Shown: positions 18,842 to 31,612, counted from the first letter of the stretch. The stretch: DNA of 64,000 nt from Cylicocyclus nassatus (GCA_958299035.1 CATQJL010000316.1:26017676-26081675), one strand, 5' to 3'. Program-made: numbers and translations. Notes: generated by a model not told the origin, from the sequence alone.

Positions 18842-21551
18842 TATTTGAAGTTTTACTTAGGCAAATGTAAGCCCTCCCTAGTTGCCATTACAGAGAGTTG
18901 GCTCAACAACATTAATGGTAGTTCTTTATTTGGTGATTTTGCTCTTGATTCAATCTTCCGATGCGATCGCGCTTCAAAAAGGGGAGGTCAGTAATAAGTT
19001 CAGCCTTTACTTCGTCTATGGTGAATCAGTGTATGATAGCTATGAGTTATTATGTTGTGATACTGCAGGGTGTAAACCCATACGATGGATATTGGTCTAT
19101 AGATCCCCGTCTTGCGCCTCCTACCAAACAGAACAAATGATAAGAGCACTTACGGATTTGCTAGCCTGCAACAGCTCAGTTGTGCTTTTGGCAGATTTTA
19201 ATTTTCCGGATTCAATCTGGGAAGGTAGTATTGGGGCAGCTACCACTGCTCAGTCCAGAAGTTTTGTGCAAATGTGTTGACTACACAGGCTTGTACAAAA
19301 GGCCAAGTTCAGCACTTTGGGTCACCATGTGTTGGATTTAATTTTCACTAATGATTCAACATTGGTATACGGAGTTTCTGCAGGGGAGCCGCTGGGTAAT
19401 AGTGATCACGCATCAGTTAGGTCCAGGGTCAGCTGTCACGATTTCGAAAACGAAGGTGTAGAGTATTACAGAGATTTTAAGCATATGCAACTAGAGAATT
19501 TGTCTTAATACCTGTCCACTGTGGATTGGTATGGGTCCTTCAATACTGTTAACACAGTTGATGAGATATATGAACTATTTCTTAGTACTCTATCATGCAA
19601 TTGATCAATATGTTCCTCTTGCTTGCCGCTCCTCGAAGTAATCTGAGATTCCAGATTACCTTAGAAACCTTGATCAAAGAAGAAAGCAAGCACGGGAAAG
19701 GGCAATGAGTGGCAGTGATAACATGGGTTGGGAGGCCTTCCGAAAGCTTAATGGTAAGTTTAACAAAAGGCTCAAGAAATATTATTCGGCACTTGAAACA
19801 AAGGTGATCAGCTCGGGCAACAAAGCGTCTTTTTTTCGGAATGCTTGACTTAAGACTCAAAATAAAAGAGAAATTGGAGTTTTGCTTACCGAGGATGGTA
19901 AAATCATTTATGAGGTTAGAGAGAAGGCGAACTGTTTTGCAAGCGTATTTGAAAAAAAGTTTTCGGAGGAAAATATTTCGGATACTATAGAAACTTCTTC
20001 CGAATTTCAGCAGATGAGCGATGGAGTTTGGTTTCAAAGTGAAGACATATATCAACTTTTAGTCAGATGGCCCAAATCGTCTTCACTTATTCCCGTTTTT
20101 TTGGCATTTCACTTTATCAAGTTTATAGCTCATATTATTTGTGGTCCTCTGCAATTTATATTCAATTTGTGTATGATGCGGAGTGAAGTCCCTTCTAGAT
20201 GGAGAGTATTTTTTGTTACACCAATTCCGAAAAATAAGCCAATGACTTGTCCGAGCAATTTCAGACCAGTAAGTATAACTTCCATATTTTCGAGACTGTT
20301 TGAGAAAATCTTGAAAAAAATGCATCGTCAGTCACTTAACTGATAAAAAGGTTATTTCTTCCTCTCAGCATGGTTTCCAAAAAAGAAAATCCACTGTCAC
20401 AGCGATTCTCCAATCAATGAATGACTGGACCTTCGAGTTGGATAAGGGGTGTAGCACCGATGTTATTTAATTAGACTTTGCAAAAGCATTTGATAAGGTC
20501 CCGCATAGTAAACTAATAAATAAATTGAAAGCAGTCGGTCTGCATTTCCGTATAGTTGTTTGCAAATGCGTTTTTAGAGTGTAGATCTTTTGTAGTTCGT
20601 GTTGGCAAAGCTTTCTTTGAACCTAGAATAATGCAATGTGGTGTACCTCAAGCAGGGGTATCATCTCCCATTCTTTTTAACATTTATACCTACGAACTCC
20701 CTCGTATACCATTGTTGAAGAGTGTATCTTGTTCTGCTTCTGCCGACGATTTCAAGTTATATGGGGTTGTTATGGATGTTGCCGGTCATGATCGGCTGCA
20801 GAGTGCTCTTGATGAGATTTATTGCTGGTCGCAGATATGGGGTCTTCCTATCTCGAAAGAAAAAACAAAAGTGATGCACATTGGGGCAAGTAAACCTGAG
20901 TATCTTTATTCATTAGGGGAGACTTCATTTAAGTCTGTTGAGGAGGTCAGAGATTTAGGGTTTCTGGTTAAGAATAATCTTCGTTTTGATGACCACTGTA
21001 AAAAGATAGTTGACCAAGGTACAGTGGCGGTGTTCAATCTGTTTAGGGCGCTTTCAACAAGAGATCCGGTAGTTCTTTTGAATGCTTATAAAAGTTACAT
21101 AAGGCCTGTGCTTGAATATGGTACTGTGATGAACAATCCCTACAAGCGCAAAAGTATTGATTAATTGGAGAAAGTTCAAAATAGCTTCACACGTAAGCTA
21201 TTGATTAGAACTGTTGGGTTTGTCTATAATCAGATTCCAAGTAGTAGAACCCGCAATAGAAACCTTGGGTTAATGACACTGGCCTGCAGAAGGAAGAAAT
21301 TAGATTTTATCATGGCCCATGAAATATTCTATGGAGACTGTGGATTGAATCGTGATTCGTATTTCACAACTAAGATATCAAAAACTAGGGGCGGTACAAA
21401 AAAATTGATTATTCCAAGATCTAAGTTCGAAGAAGAAAACTTCATATGTGGAGTTTTGTCTGATATAGATACACTTATCCGTGAACGAGTGTTTGTTCCT
21501 AAGCTTGCTTCTTTCAAAAGATTGTTAAGGAGCCATTTGCAAAAAAAATGA
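18842..21551 (+). pseudogene. CR1-like LINE, degenerate endonuclease-RT
   Basis: Broken frames, read in order, give an EEP endonuclease (VAITESWLN at about 18880; LLADFNFPD at about 19190; LDLIFTND and SDH at about 19330-19410). A linker follows, and then an RT with RPVSITSIFSRLFEKIL (about 20265), LDFAKAFDKVPHSKLI (about 20470), CGVPQAGVSSPILFNIYTYE (about 20640) and SADDFKLYG (about 20740, replacing the usual YADD/FADD). The end domain runs to 21551. Several frameshifts and stops make it inactive. The 3' end carries an AATAAA-type tandem tail. The AKAFDKVPH and SPILFNIY motifs fit the CR1/Jockey group rather than RTE. Confidence 0.85.
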
Positions 21552-21641
21552 ATTTCATTGATTGTTTCGTTATGGCATTGTTTTGATCTTTCTTTGTTAG
21601 TTCTGTTGATCTTTATCTGTTTTCCGTAAGGTTTCCCTACG

Positions 21642-21706
21642 TAATAAAATAAAATAAAATAAAATAAATAAAATAAATAAAATAAATAAAATAAATAAAA
21701 TAAAAT
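21642..21706 (+). repeat. (AATAAA/AAAAT)n microsatellite tail of LINE
   Basis: Tandem AAAAT and AAATAAAT units lie just downstream of the last LINE codons. Short tandem 3' tails are typical of CR1-type LINEs and mark the 3' end of this copy. Confidence 0.8.
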
Positions 21707-21709
21707 TAA

Positions 21710-21866
21710 TGATAACGAAAAGTAGCCTATGACACCCGCCCGGCCCTGAAGTGTATGTGTGTCAAGTTTGGCCCGGATCGGTTCAGAAATAAAAATTTTT
21801 ATTTGGAACATACGTACAGACAGACAGACAGACAAACAGACACTCAGCTTTACGTATAAAATTATT
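21710..21866 (-). mobile_element. Helitron-like 5' fragment (inverted)
   Basis: Contains the family's GACACCCGCCCGGCC, the CAAGTTTGGCCCGGATCGG block and a CAGA microsatellite, ending with AGCTTTACGTATAAAAT. That end is the complement of the 5' terminal ATATAAAGCTGA of better copies. It directly abuts the LINE tail. Confidence 0.6.
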
Positions 21867-22012
21867 TCGTCTTTTCTACAGTTTACAGCTAATGTCCTTC
21901 GTTCAGTCGCCGTCATATGGGTCTCAACTTGGTTACATGGATAGTATAAGAGATAGTTTGAAAGATTTGATAATTTTCGTTAGGATTAGGACCATACGAA
22001 AGTTTAGATATA

Positions 22013-22685
22013 CAGGGTGTCCCAAAAAATGTAAACACTGTTGGATCGTTAATAACTCCCTTGGTTTCATGTCTTTCGCCGAGCTTGAGCTACATTTCTG
22101 TAGAATGAGATTCAACTTCGACTTACAGTATGGTGCGAATCATCGATCGCTCTTCGTTACTGTAGGATTACGGTAGGAGCTTCGACAAGGATTTCAGGCC
22201 GTTGGAGGCCGTATTTTGCCTCGGAACAAAACCAAGCAAGCCAAAAACTTTTATGGTATGGCAATGGAAACCGCTGGTTTCGATTACGAAATTTCCTTTT
22301 CTTGCGATGCTTCTTCTCAAAGTTATCCCAAGTAGACCGTCATAAGTGAATTCCCAGCATTTGTCAGAAATGTAATTACACCGTCAAAAAAGCTGGAAAC
22401 ACTCGTAAAAAGCTGTGTATTAGAACCAGCATGCGCATAAATCCCAGTACACAATTTTTCAGATTTTTTGAAAATAATTTTGTCAGATGACATATTTCAC
22501 AATAATTCCACATGTGAAAGTTTACCGTAATCCTACAGTAACGAAGAGCGATCAGTAATTCGCTCTACGCTGTAAATCTAAGTTGAACTTCTCTCTACAG
22601 AGTGGTACTTTATGCTCGGCAAAAGGTATGAGAGCAAAGGGGTTATTAACGATCAAACAGTGTTCACATTTTTTGGGACACCCTG
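22013..22685. mobile_element. Mariner/Tc1-like MITE, CAGGGTGTCCC family
   Basis: The termini CAGGGTGTCCCAAAAAATG and complement are flanked by TA (22011-22012, 22686-22687). It is 673 bp with long foldback arms, including GTAGGATTACGGTA and its complement. The arms match the copy at 2867-3545 in these words while the loop differs. No transposase. Confidence 0.85.
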
Positions 22686-24253
22686 TATGTAATTGATTCA
22701 TTTTGTGTTTGCATAACCGAAATCTACTACAGATTGTTACGCGCCATCCAGCTGTTTTGTGACACAAAGCGCTTGCTGGTGAACACTATAAGAGTCGAAA
22801 TGCTCTTTTTATACTCGCGAATGATGAGAAGAAGCGGATGCTCAAATATTGATGTACACCTTGCGAATGATCCACCTGTATGAGGCCGAATTTCACCTTG
22901 AAGATTCTATAGAAATTGGGATGTTTCTGTTTTTCTTTGAATTTGACTAAAAAACATTTTTAGGATGAAAACTTTCCTCTAGCTTTCAGAACCTGTTTGG
23001 AAGCAAAAGAGCCTGCCTACTTACCGGCATTTCTGTTGTGTTAATTAATAGGCTTTTTATTTGCATTTGATTAGACTGCGATTGTTACTGTCATGTTTAG
23101 TGACATGATGACGAAGTTGGTCGGTATATACCACCAATCTCATCGAAAATGCTCTTGACAACGCTCTAGCCGACCATATTGTGGTCTTCGATCAAGACCG
23201 TCATGCTTCTGTTTAGTGGGCTTATATATGCTGAATAAAGCCGAGGCAAGTCCCTACGATGCATATGTTTAGGCTTTCTTACAATACATGTCTCGTCTTT
23301 ATATATCCCTGTTCTCGAACTTGCATCACTTCTGTTTGACTGAATACTATCTGTAGCTAGCTTCGAAGAACCTGGACGGACACTTTGTCACTACGCTGAG
23401 TCCGCTCGCAAAATTGTAGAGAAAAAATGTGGAGGACGTTATGATAGTAGGAAAAACCTTAGCGACTTTGGTTTTGAGCAACTACGCCAGGTGCGTCGGT
23501 TTGCTTTCATCCATTTGTCATTTTTGAATTGAAAACTGCATAATTGATGATTGACCAACTGCAAGTTGCATGATTGCTACAATTTTAGTGCATCTGCAGA
23601 GGGCAAATTGCCTCCACCGTTCGAAAACTCGGCTACGTCTGCTAGGGAATGGTGAGCTGTCTCCATATTTTAGAAGTCTAAGTTGACATGAACTACTTGA
23701 AGACTTGGGACAACTCACTGCGCCAACACCATGTTCAGGATCGAATTTGAGTCACGTGGACGAATTATTTGGAGCGGTTAACGAGTCGTAGGCGTTGAAT
23801 CCCTGTCAGTTTTTATTATAAAGCTTGCTATGTTTTTTGCTGCATTTTTTTCACAAAAAGTTTGTGGCTCGCCGACTAGACCTTGTTCGCCCAGTCATGG
23901 AATCTTTGGTATGTCCGACAGACGAAAATACGCTGAGAGAACTTGACGAATTCTACGCATAGATGATAGTCTTCTTTGCTTTAGATTCAAGATGAGTATA
24001 CCTCGTGAGAAAGAGCTGGGATTTCGCACCTAGCGTTTTTAGGTAGTCCTTGTTGTGCCAGAGACAAGGTGCTCGGTATTTGATTGCGTCGCGAGTCGCG
24101 CTCTAAAATTGCCAGTTCTTATCACGGCAGTCTCAAACACAAAGCGAAACATAAACGAACTGCAAAGTCAACATAGCAATTACGCCGACTCCTTCAAAGG
24201 CTAGTGTGACATTTCATACCTTGGATACTATTAGTTCGTTATTTTGAGGGTCG
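22686..24253. other. Unassigned; exon-like open segments on + strand
   Basis: Several stretches look like nematode exons but do not join cleanly: about 23355-23490 (…ARKIVEKKCGGRYD…, ending CGCCAG before GTGCGT), about 23590-23648 (after an ATTTTAG, before GTGAGC), and about 23865-23910 (VARRLDLVRPVMESL before GTATGT). I do not recognise the protein. It may be a short-exon gene or a decayed one. Confidence 0.3.
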
Positions 24254-24499
24254 TTGAAACTTTATAGGATTTCGAGGCTTTCGCATTTCGAATGGATCAC
24301 ATTGCTGAATGTTTTAATCTTAGCGAATCCATACGGATTTATTTATGGGACAGAACATTCTACTACTTTCAAATCGTTAGTGCAAGAGAAGGTAAAACCT
24401 GGAGACTTTACGAAATTTGTATTTTTATTTTATTTACAGCTACTGCGAAAAAGTAAATGCTCTACTGAAGGTCGTGCATTGATGCAGTTGAATTTTTAG
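24254..24499 (+). CDS. Unrecognised ORF with a candidate 48-bp intron
   Basis: 81-codon open frame. Internally, GTAAAACC (after …SLVQEK) and TTTTATTTACAG (before LLRKSKC…) would define a 48-bp intron whose removal keeps the frame. Nematode introns of this size ending in TTNCAG are common. The product ends KCSTEGRALMQLNF and stop. No family is recognised. It could be the last exons of a gene whose earlier exons lie in 22.9-24.2 kb. Confidence 0.3.
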   Translation: MKLYRISRLSHFEWITLLNVLILANPYGFIYGTEHSTTFKSLVQEKVKPGDFTKFVFLFYLQLLRKSKCSTEGRALMQLNF

Positions 24500-24780
24500 C
24501 ACCTACTATTGAAGGTGTGTACTTACACCATTGCGATAAATGCACTTACAATTTTGTTTAAGTTTGAGCCGCTATGCAATTTTCATCCTGTTCCACATAC
24601 TGCCTTTGTGGAAGGTTATATTGAAGCATTCTATCTACCTGAAAACGGGTGGAGGAGTGGATAAGCAAACACTCAGCAAGTTTTTTTAAACTATCAAAGC
24701 CTCTGTTACAACTTTAGTGAGCACCTATGTTAATTAGTCGAGGAAACTGTCGTTCAGTGGTGTCTTATCGAGGCTCTTCA

Positions 24781-26103
24781 GAGGTGCCTTATATGGCCCT
24801 CCCCAACAAAGGCAGGGACCGCAATTAAGCTGTTCGTGCTCGGACCCGAGCGAAGTTTTTCACTGTCCTTTAAACTTTTACCTCCTGTCTCAGTGAATCA
24901 GGCGCGCGCAAATTCCTATTTTTGCTATACTAGCAGATGGAAGATTTTTGCCATCAGCTGACTTCGTGAAGATATGAAGAAGGAAATATTCGCGCTGTAT
25001 TTAGGAAGAGGCGTTGTTTGAATGCTTGTGGTTTTGCAAGCCCTGTCTGACGCGCAGTTTTACTTGAGCCCCTTAGCTCATTACTCAGACTTGGCTCATA
25101 TGATTTATTTGCAGCCGGGAGGTTCTGAATCCAGCCCTGTCATACTCAAAAGTGCTGTGGACTGCTAAGAGCTTTGAGATTAGATTCGATTTTCTTGGCC
25201 ACGAGCAAGATTTCTTGATGTCACTAAAGAAGTACGCAGCCCGATTTGCCCAAACACGGGAGGATCCACCAATGATAGCCGCGGCCGGTGAGGCTTCCGT
25301 GCGCTCTCATGGTAGTCTGGATCCTCAATGCACACGTTCTTTCCTTACAACTCTATCTAAGACTTCATTTCTTACCCGTTCAATCATAAGAGATGTCACA
25401 TTTAGAAGATGTTGAACAATAAATTGTGTGAGAAAATACTATTGCATACAAGGAGGCAATCCAAGTCAGACTGAACATATGATAATGAAGGTGCTTTTTT
25501 TATAATAGGTAATGGACAATGGTAGCCCGTAGCAAAACGGATAATGCACGCAAAGTGGACGTCACGGTAATTATCTTGTTTATAGAGTGACCATATGCTG
25601 TATAGACTATGACCGGTTCGTCTGTTTCTTTCTTCGTACTATGCGCTCAGTTCTAAGGGAGATCACTTTGAAGTGCTGCATTTGGTCAGAACTTTCCCCT
25701 CCATAACGGCATAATAAGAATGAAAAAATGTGATCGCACCATACCAAGGCGCATACCCAAACTGTTTGAGCAGCGATTGATTTCTATTTCTTTCAAACAT
25801 TCATGACTTGCTTGAATCGACTTGTCACACTACTAAACAGTGTGCTTGAAATCACAAAAGCAGACTTCGGACTAGCGAAAATTCAGCTGTTGAGTATGGC
25901 CCTAGTGGGCTACTAAATACAACCCCTTATTTCTGGACTAAAAAACTGCAGGTGTGCAAATATCAGGATTTGACCACCGCACCTGAATCGCAGAGACGGG
26001 ATTGGAAGTTTAAAGGACAGCGAGAGAAGCGCGCTCAGGTCCCGGCACGAACAGCCTGATTACGGTCCCTGCCTTTGTTGGGGAAGGCCATATAGGGCAC
26101 CTC
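24781..26103. mobile_element. Mutator/Merlin-like element with 9-bp target duplication
   Basis: Inverted termini of about 120 bp begin GAGGTGCCTTATATGGCC and end with the near-complement GGCCATATAGGGCACCTC. A perfect 9-bp direct repeat GGCTCTTCA flanks it (24772-24780 and 26104-26112). Long inverted repeats plus a 9-bp duplication fit Mutator-like elements best, with Merlin (8-9 bp) as the alternative. It is 1323 bp with no transposase domain. It contains an exon-like segment (25115-25287). Its right flank abuts another MITE at 26114. Confidence 0.75.
25115..25287 (+). other. Exon-like segment inside the Mutator-like element
   Basis: A good acceptor (TGATTTATTTGCAG) precedes an open frame containing SKVLWTAKSFEIRFDFLGH and AARFAQTREDPP, ending before GTGAGG. 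The composition is protein-like and unlike the surrounding repeat. I do not recognise the family. It is compatible with a host exon captured by the transposon (Pack-type), but could be chance. Confidence 0.35.
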
Positions 26104-26113
26104 GGCTCTTCAA

Positions 26114-26470
26114 AGGCAGCGTCCAGGCGTTCTGGACCTGTGGAGATTCTACGTGGAAAGTACTTTTGCGGTCCAACTAAGGCACTGCTCAAGCGGCAGT
26201 GCAGGTGGTGCTCTAACGGCTGAGATATTCCCCTCGAAACTGGACCACGCGATCGTATTCGCATGGATTCATGGCAGTTTCGCGCCAGGACACACCCTTT
26301 CCGGCACGAATCCATGCGAAATACGATCATCGCGGGGTCCAGTTTCGAAGGGAATACCTCAGCCGTTAGAGCACTACCTGAGCTGTTGGTTGGGCAGTGG
26401 CTTAGTTAGTGCCTCAAAATTACTATTCACGTGAGATCCCCATTTGTCCAGACTTGCCTGGACGCTGCCT
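26114..26470. mobile_element. TTAA-type MITE, AGGCAGCGTCC family
   Basis: Starts AGGCAGCGTCCAGGC and ends GCCTGGACGCTGCCT followed by TTAA; the left flank is TCAA, one mutation from TTAA. It is 357 bp. Its interior (TCTAACGGCTGAGATATTCC and complement) mirrors the copy at 52750-53678 without that copy's insertion. No coding. Confidence 0.75.
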
Positions 26471-27366
26471 TTAAAGCACTTGTGCTTTCTGCGTTGCTCG
26501 TCTGTTATACCTACTTAGGAGTACACAGCGAAGCAATGGTTTCACTTCCTGGTGTCGCTATACATGTATCCAAAAAAGCCCGAACAAGAATAATCGATGC
26601 TCTAAACGACTAAGAAATTTTTATCTTGGTCCTTCCTTTTCAAGTAGGAAAGGGGAATACAGCATTGTAGGTACTATCAATATCTTGTCCTTTTTATTCT
26701 TTCACCACAGGCGTCTGATCAAGTCATCAACTTAGATACTTGTTTTATTTCGCTTGAAATTCTAGATGCTCACTATCTGCGTAGACTTTCTTTCTACCTG
26801 TATTTACTACCTTCTCTCACTATGCATTTGTCATTTTCTCTCACAACTTTCCTCCATCAAGTATTGATCATTTTCTGTTGTAATGTATGCATATTATGAT
26901 GCAAAGATCATAAAAGCTCAGAAAGAAAAATAATTAAGAGATCAATTATTCTGACCGACTGTTGACTGAAGGTCGAAAGTTGCTAATTTCCATGTACATA
27001 CAAATGTTTAATGTTTGTTAGTCATAAGAATCTTACAAAGAAAACAGGCATTACAGATTGCACAATAATTTGATGACAGAACCATAAGAACATTACATTT
27101 ACATTACGAAGCGATTAGTTTACATGTCTTTTCGATGCCGGAATCCCTTTGCAAAACGGAGAAGCTAAGGAAGGGGTAATGTAGCCACCTTGCGCGTTCT
27201 TTTTTTTTGGCCGCAATCTCTGTCTGAATTTAATTAGCGGCGCTTAGTAGCGTCATATCGAGAAGGAAATGAACGAAATGTGACAGAGTTCGCAAACGCG
27301 AATGAGTACCAATTCAAATCAATTTGGGAATAGGATCTCCCCCTTTTGGTAAGAAACTCAGTAATA
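26471..27366. other. Unassigned AT-rich sequence
   Basis: No credible exon, RNA gene or repeat boundary was seen. Confidence 0.4.
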
Positions 27367-28249
27367 TTAGGTTGTCCCGAAAGTTTTGTCGGTTTTTTTC
27401 ATCGCTCGCTAAAACTCGCAGAACACCAGTCCATAAACGTTTTAAAGTACCATTTGATTTAGATTTTTAGCCTCTTTCTTACAGCTATGTTTGCTCTCTG
27501 AACTACCCTGTCTTTTCAATGTTATCACCATGGCCTTTTGAGCAGCTCAACAGTAACGCCAAACCTTTCCTGAATTTTGAAAATTTTTATCCTGACACTT
27601 CTAAGGAGCGCTGGTAACATTTATGTAGAGCAAAGCTTTGGCTATATTGTACCCATTTTAGATTACGTGGGTCGCGTTTACCAAGTCTGTTATATTTATT
27701 TATTTAATAAAAACCGCGGCTTTTTGATTACGTTTGCCACGTAAAAGTACCGAAAATTCAAAAAGCAGATTTTTCCAAGCAAATCAAACTTGTTTATGTT
27801 GCATAAATAATGTTTAATAAGAATCATGTTTCATTTCGCCGAAATTTCAAAAGATTTCATGTATTTGCTGCAGTTGCGTGTTTCATAACTTTGCCAAAAA
27901 TCGAGACCTCCGAAGAAATAATTTTTTGAGGCGAAAATCAGCAGATTAGCGGAATCTAAAAATATCCTCTTGTAGTCCAAAAATTTCCCTAATTAATCCT
28001 TACTTAACCCTTTCCGAAACTTTGGAATGAAGTTTTCAAAAATTAGCCGAACTTTGAGCAGACAAAAATGACGGGTAAAGAATTCCAGCAATTATCAAAG
28101 AAAGCATACAGGATTGAGGTTCGTAGATGTAACCGCAATAAAGAGAAAGAAAAGCTGCATCGAATACTTGCTGAAGCTCTTTCAGGTCTTCATTGTTCGT
28201 GGTCTTATAGTGGTTTGAAAAAACCGACAAAACTTTCGGGACGGCCTAA
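27367..28249. mobile_element. Mariner-like foldback, TTAGG…CGAAAGTTTTGTC family
   Basis: Left terminus TTAGGTTGTCCCGAAAGTTT, right terminus its near-complement ending CCGTCCCGAAAG/CCTAA, flanked by TA at 27365-27366 and 28250-28251. 883 bp. The ORF at 28068-28277 overlaps the right terminus and is not a transposase. The left half matches 40553-40883 and the middle matches 42335-42470, showing a second, interrupted copy there. Confidence 0.8.
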
Positions 28250-28708
28250 TATGATAGGCGAAAAACAAAATTGCTGATGTTGTTAGCAATATAGAAAATT
28301 GCAAAAATGTACAAATGAAAAAAAAAACTGAGGATGAATTTACTAATCCCAATGACGCCAAAAAATTACGTAGCATGTGTGCTAAAATGTGCAATTGCAC
28401 CCAGTCGTTGGATGGCCAAAACTCGCGATGAGCGATTTGATAGCCGCGATCTCGTCGCTACAATCACGGTTTCTTCGGCGATGAAATCGCTGTACGTAGG
28501 TTTAGGTTCACGCAGGAATTCACAGCGCTCACTCAGATCAAAATCTTCTCTTAGAACCTCAAACAACACGGTAATCATCTTAAACTTCGAATAAGTGACT
28601 ATTACTAACATTCATTTCCAGATATGTTTCGGTGCTTATGCGGTTGTTGTCGAACCAAACGGCACTATCAGGAATGCATACATAAACCGTTGTGTAGACT
28701 ATGACTCC

Positions 28709-29190
28709 GAACTAACAAGGGAAGCTTGTTTGGTCGAAGTGGCCTTTCTAAACGGGATGTGCACCATATTAAAGGGCATAAACCGCTGATTCCAAATATG
28801 CTTCTCTTATCTGCAAGACGCTTATGAACGAGGAGTTATGAGTGTTTTTGGAGGCAAAATTTGAATGTGCATTTGGAATAAAATGTGTTGCTAAAATCTT
28901 GTTAGCCCTCAAGTAATGCAACCAAATGCAATATATTTTTTATTTTGAAGTATAATTGAATAAAGTGCTCTGATGATTATCATTACTCCATAGCAAGAGA
29001 ACGTATTACGGCTATTTTTGTCCTAATTGCACATGCAATTTTTGCTCCAGTAAGCGCTCATAACTCCTCGTCTATAAACATTCTGCAGATAGGGAAGGCA
29101 GATTTGAAATTAGCATGTTATCTCCTACAGTTGATATATATCCCACCTAAAAAGGCCGCTTCGACCAAACATGCGTTCCTTGTAAGATTA
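28709..29190. repeat. Foldback repeat
   Basis: Left arm words TTTGGTCGAAGTGGCC, TATCTGCAAGACGCTTATGA and ACGAGGAGTTATGAG recur as complements at 29040-29190 (CTCATAACTCCTCGT, CGACCAAACATGC). The loop is about 110 bp. No coding; probably a degraded inverted-repeat transposon. Confidence 0.6.
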
Positions 29191-30576
29191 GGGATATTTT
29201 CAAAAAGGGTAGGTAAAAATCAAGCTCACGCGTGTTTGATGATGTCCGAACGAAGCTTGCCAGTAAATGTATGACGACATCCTGTTGACCTCACATTAAT
29301 TTAATATTTGCGTACGAAGTGCAATACATACACCCACGAATCAGTCGGCTCACCACGATAGAAGTCCTAAAAATTTGGTTATTGAATAAGAGACGACAAT
29401 AGCATAACGAAAAAGGAGAGGCAGATGCTCAAATCGCCGGGAGCAGGTGGACCGCAAACTCGCGCTCTCTTGCAGGAGTCAGGAGTTTTAGGGCGTAGCC
29501 AACCTTCAACGAGCGGTACTTCCCTTACTGTTGCATGTTCTTTCAGCGAGCAGCAGTGGCAGTGGCGACCGTGGGGCCCTCAACAATTTTGCATATTATC
29601 GTGGGAAGTTCACGAGAATGCGGCCACTGCTGCGCACCTAATCTTCGAAGAAGCCGCGACTGTTTTCTGAGCGTTCCGTTAAAATAGGCTGAAAATTTTC
29701 CAAATATCTACGAACGGACCGCAATATCAGCGATCTATTTTTTTGGTGCTAGCTCGCCTACAAATCGCATGGCCTCCTACACCCGGCGAATCTTTGAGTG
29801 AATGCATAGCAATGCAGTCCGCGGCAGTCACGACCCAAAAAAAATTTTTTTTCGTTGAAATCCGGCATACATCGTGTTATTTTTTGGACTACCTTATCAT
29901 CTAATCAAGCATGATCGGATTAACTGTGGATCGTTTTCAACAGTGCAGTCTCATCGCGATCTTGGCATGCTAAAAATAAGGAAATTCTGCTTGTTATACT
30001 GCCACCTACTTGAGTGACATGCTCAAGTATGGATAGCTGCCCACTGAATTACCCTAAAATCTTATGAACAGAGCCTTAGATAAACCTCAGATAAATTCGT
30101 CAGATAAGTTTTAACTTATCCGACAGATTCTGAGATAGTTTTATGAAAAGAAAAAAACAGGAATTAGGTGTATGGCAGACCTAACTGAAAGACTTTCGGA
30201 CTGATCTGGGTCACAAGGCCTCATTTGTAAATGCTGATGAACTTCTGCTTCCAGTACGGTCGGCCGCCTCAACGTGGTGTGGAGGGGGAGGGGGTTACAC
30301 TAGGTGTCGAACTGCAATACAGAGCCTAGCGTATACTTTGGCAGGCCTCTTAAGCTTTGAAGGAGTTTCGGCTTTTCCGGTTTTTACCAGATGCCTAGCT
30401 AAAAGCCGGCCAGACCAGCTCCCCCGCCGTTTGGTTTTTCCGGTCGCTAGGCAGTCCTCCCCGCTTCAAACCCGGGTCAGCGATTGTCCCGTGGAAATCA
30501 AGAGCAGGCTTAGTAAGTCTGCGTTTGCAGGGCAAGCCTTATATTACTCCGTCAGCAAAAAGATATAGAAAAAAAC
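29191..30576. other. Unassigned; two unrecognised ORFs
   Basis: ORFs at 29425-29670 and 30338-30568 (+) are open but show no known motif. The second may be 5' sequence of the adjacent RTE element. Confidence 0.35.
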
Positions 30577-30845
30577 TTTGCACATCAGATTTAGCCTACG
30601 GCGCCGGGTGGTAGCAAGAACGATGTCAGGGTCCTCAGGACGGCTTTTGGATTGGCCAAAAACGACACATCTGCCCGGACGACATGCCGTGAAGACTGCC
30701 CCATGCTCTGCACCTTCAAGGCCAAAACAGTCTCCACAAACGACCTTCACGCTCTTCTCGACACTGCAGAGCACAATAAGCACCACAACATCGATCTGCA
30801 GGACAAGTCCAGGAAGAAGGACATGCGACAGATGAAGGATGGAGC

Positions 30846-31604
30846 CAGGGCCCGGCACGAATCGGTTTCTAGGGTTTCGGAAAACGAAGTCCCCCCTCCC
30901 CCCCCCCCCGACTTTCGGAAGTTTTACAAAGTCCTCTTTGACCTACCCACTTACGGAAAGATGAAAACAAGAAAGGTTTACCAATGGAAGAAAAAACGTG
31001 AGATACGAGTGAAAATCCAAATTGGAGCTGAATTACTACAATTGCATGCACAAGACTTTGGTATTGGAGCGCGATATTTAACGAAGCGTTTTATGAAGAA
31101 AAGAAGGCAAAAAACAAAGTAAAGGCTATGATATGAAAATGTCTTCATGCTCAGGGATAGATTTTTGGCCGGGAGATCCGTCCTTGCTAAAAAGATCCGA
31201 AACTTATGTGAAGCGACGAAAATATATGCTATGATCTCAGATCGTCTGGTGGCCGTCTGGAGACGATCTAATTTTGGAAAAGGTATTACTTCACATAAGT
31301 TTTCAAATCTTTTCACATAATCCTTCCGCAAATAATTTTCTAAGTATACAGTTCAATTTTGGTGTCATATGATTCTGTGTGCGCTGTAAACAAGCAAATT
31401 GTTTTTTGGCCTTGCTCTCAAATCGCGCGCACTTTTCGCCATGCAGGATAGAGCATGTCAGTCGTGTGATAACCCTTCTGAAAAGCTTGTGTTCGACTAA
31501 ATGGCGCTTACTACTCCCCCGACTCGTTAAAAACGATATCTTTTTTGCTTTTTACTTCAAAAACGAAGTCCAGCCTGTTTCCAGACGATCTGTGCCGGGC
31601 CCTG
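30846..31604. mobile_element. hAT-like MITE in the LINE endonuclease
   Basis: Termini CAGGGCCCGGCAC and complement GTGCCGGGCCCTG, with an 8-bp direct repeat GATGGAGC on both sides (30838-30845, 31605-31612). These are the hallmarks of hAT transposons. 759 bp, no transposase. The internal CACATAAGTTTTCAAATC region matches the older copy at 6832-8611. Excision in silico restores the LINE frame across the site. Confidence 0.85.
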
Positions 31605-31612
31605 GATGGAGC

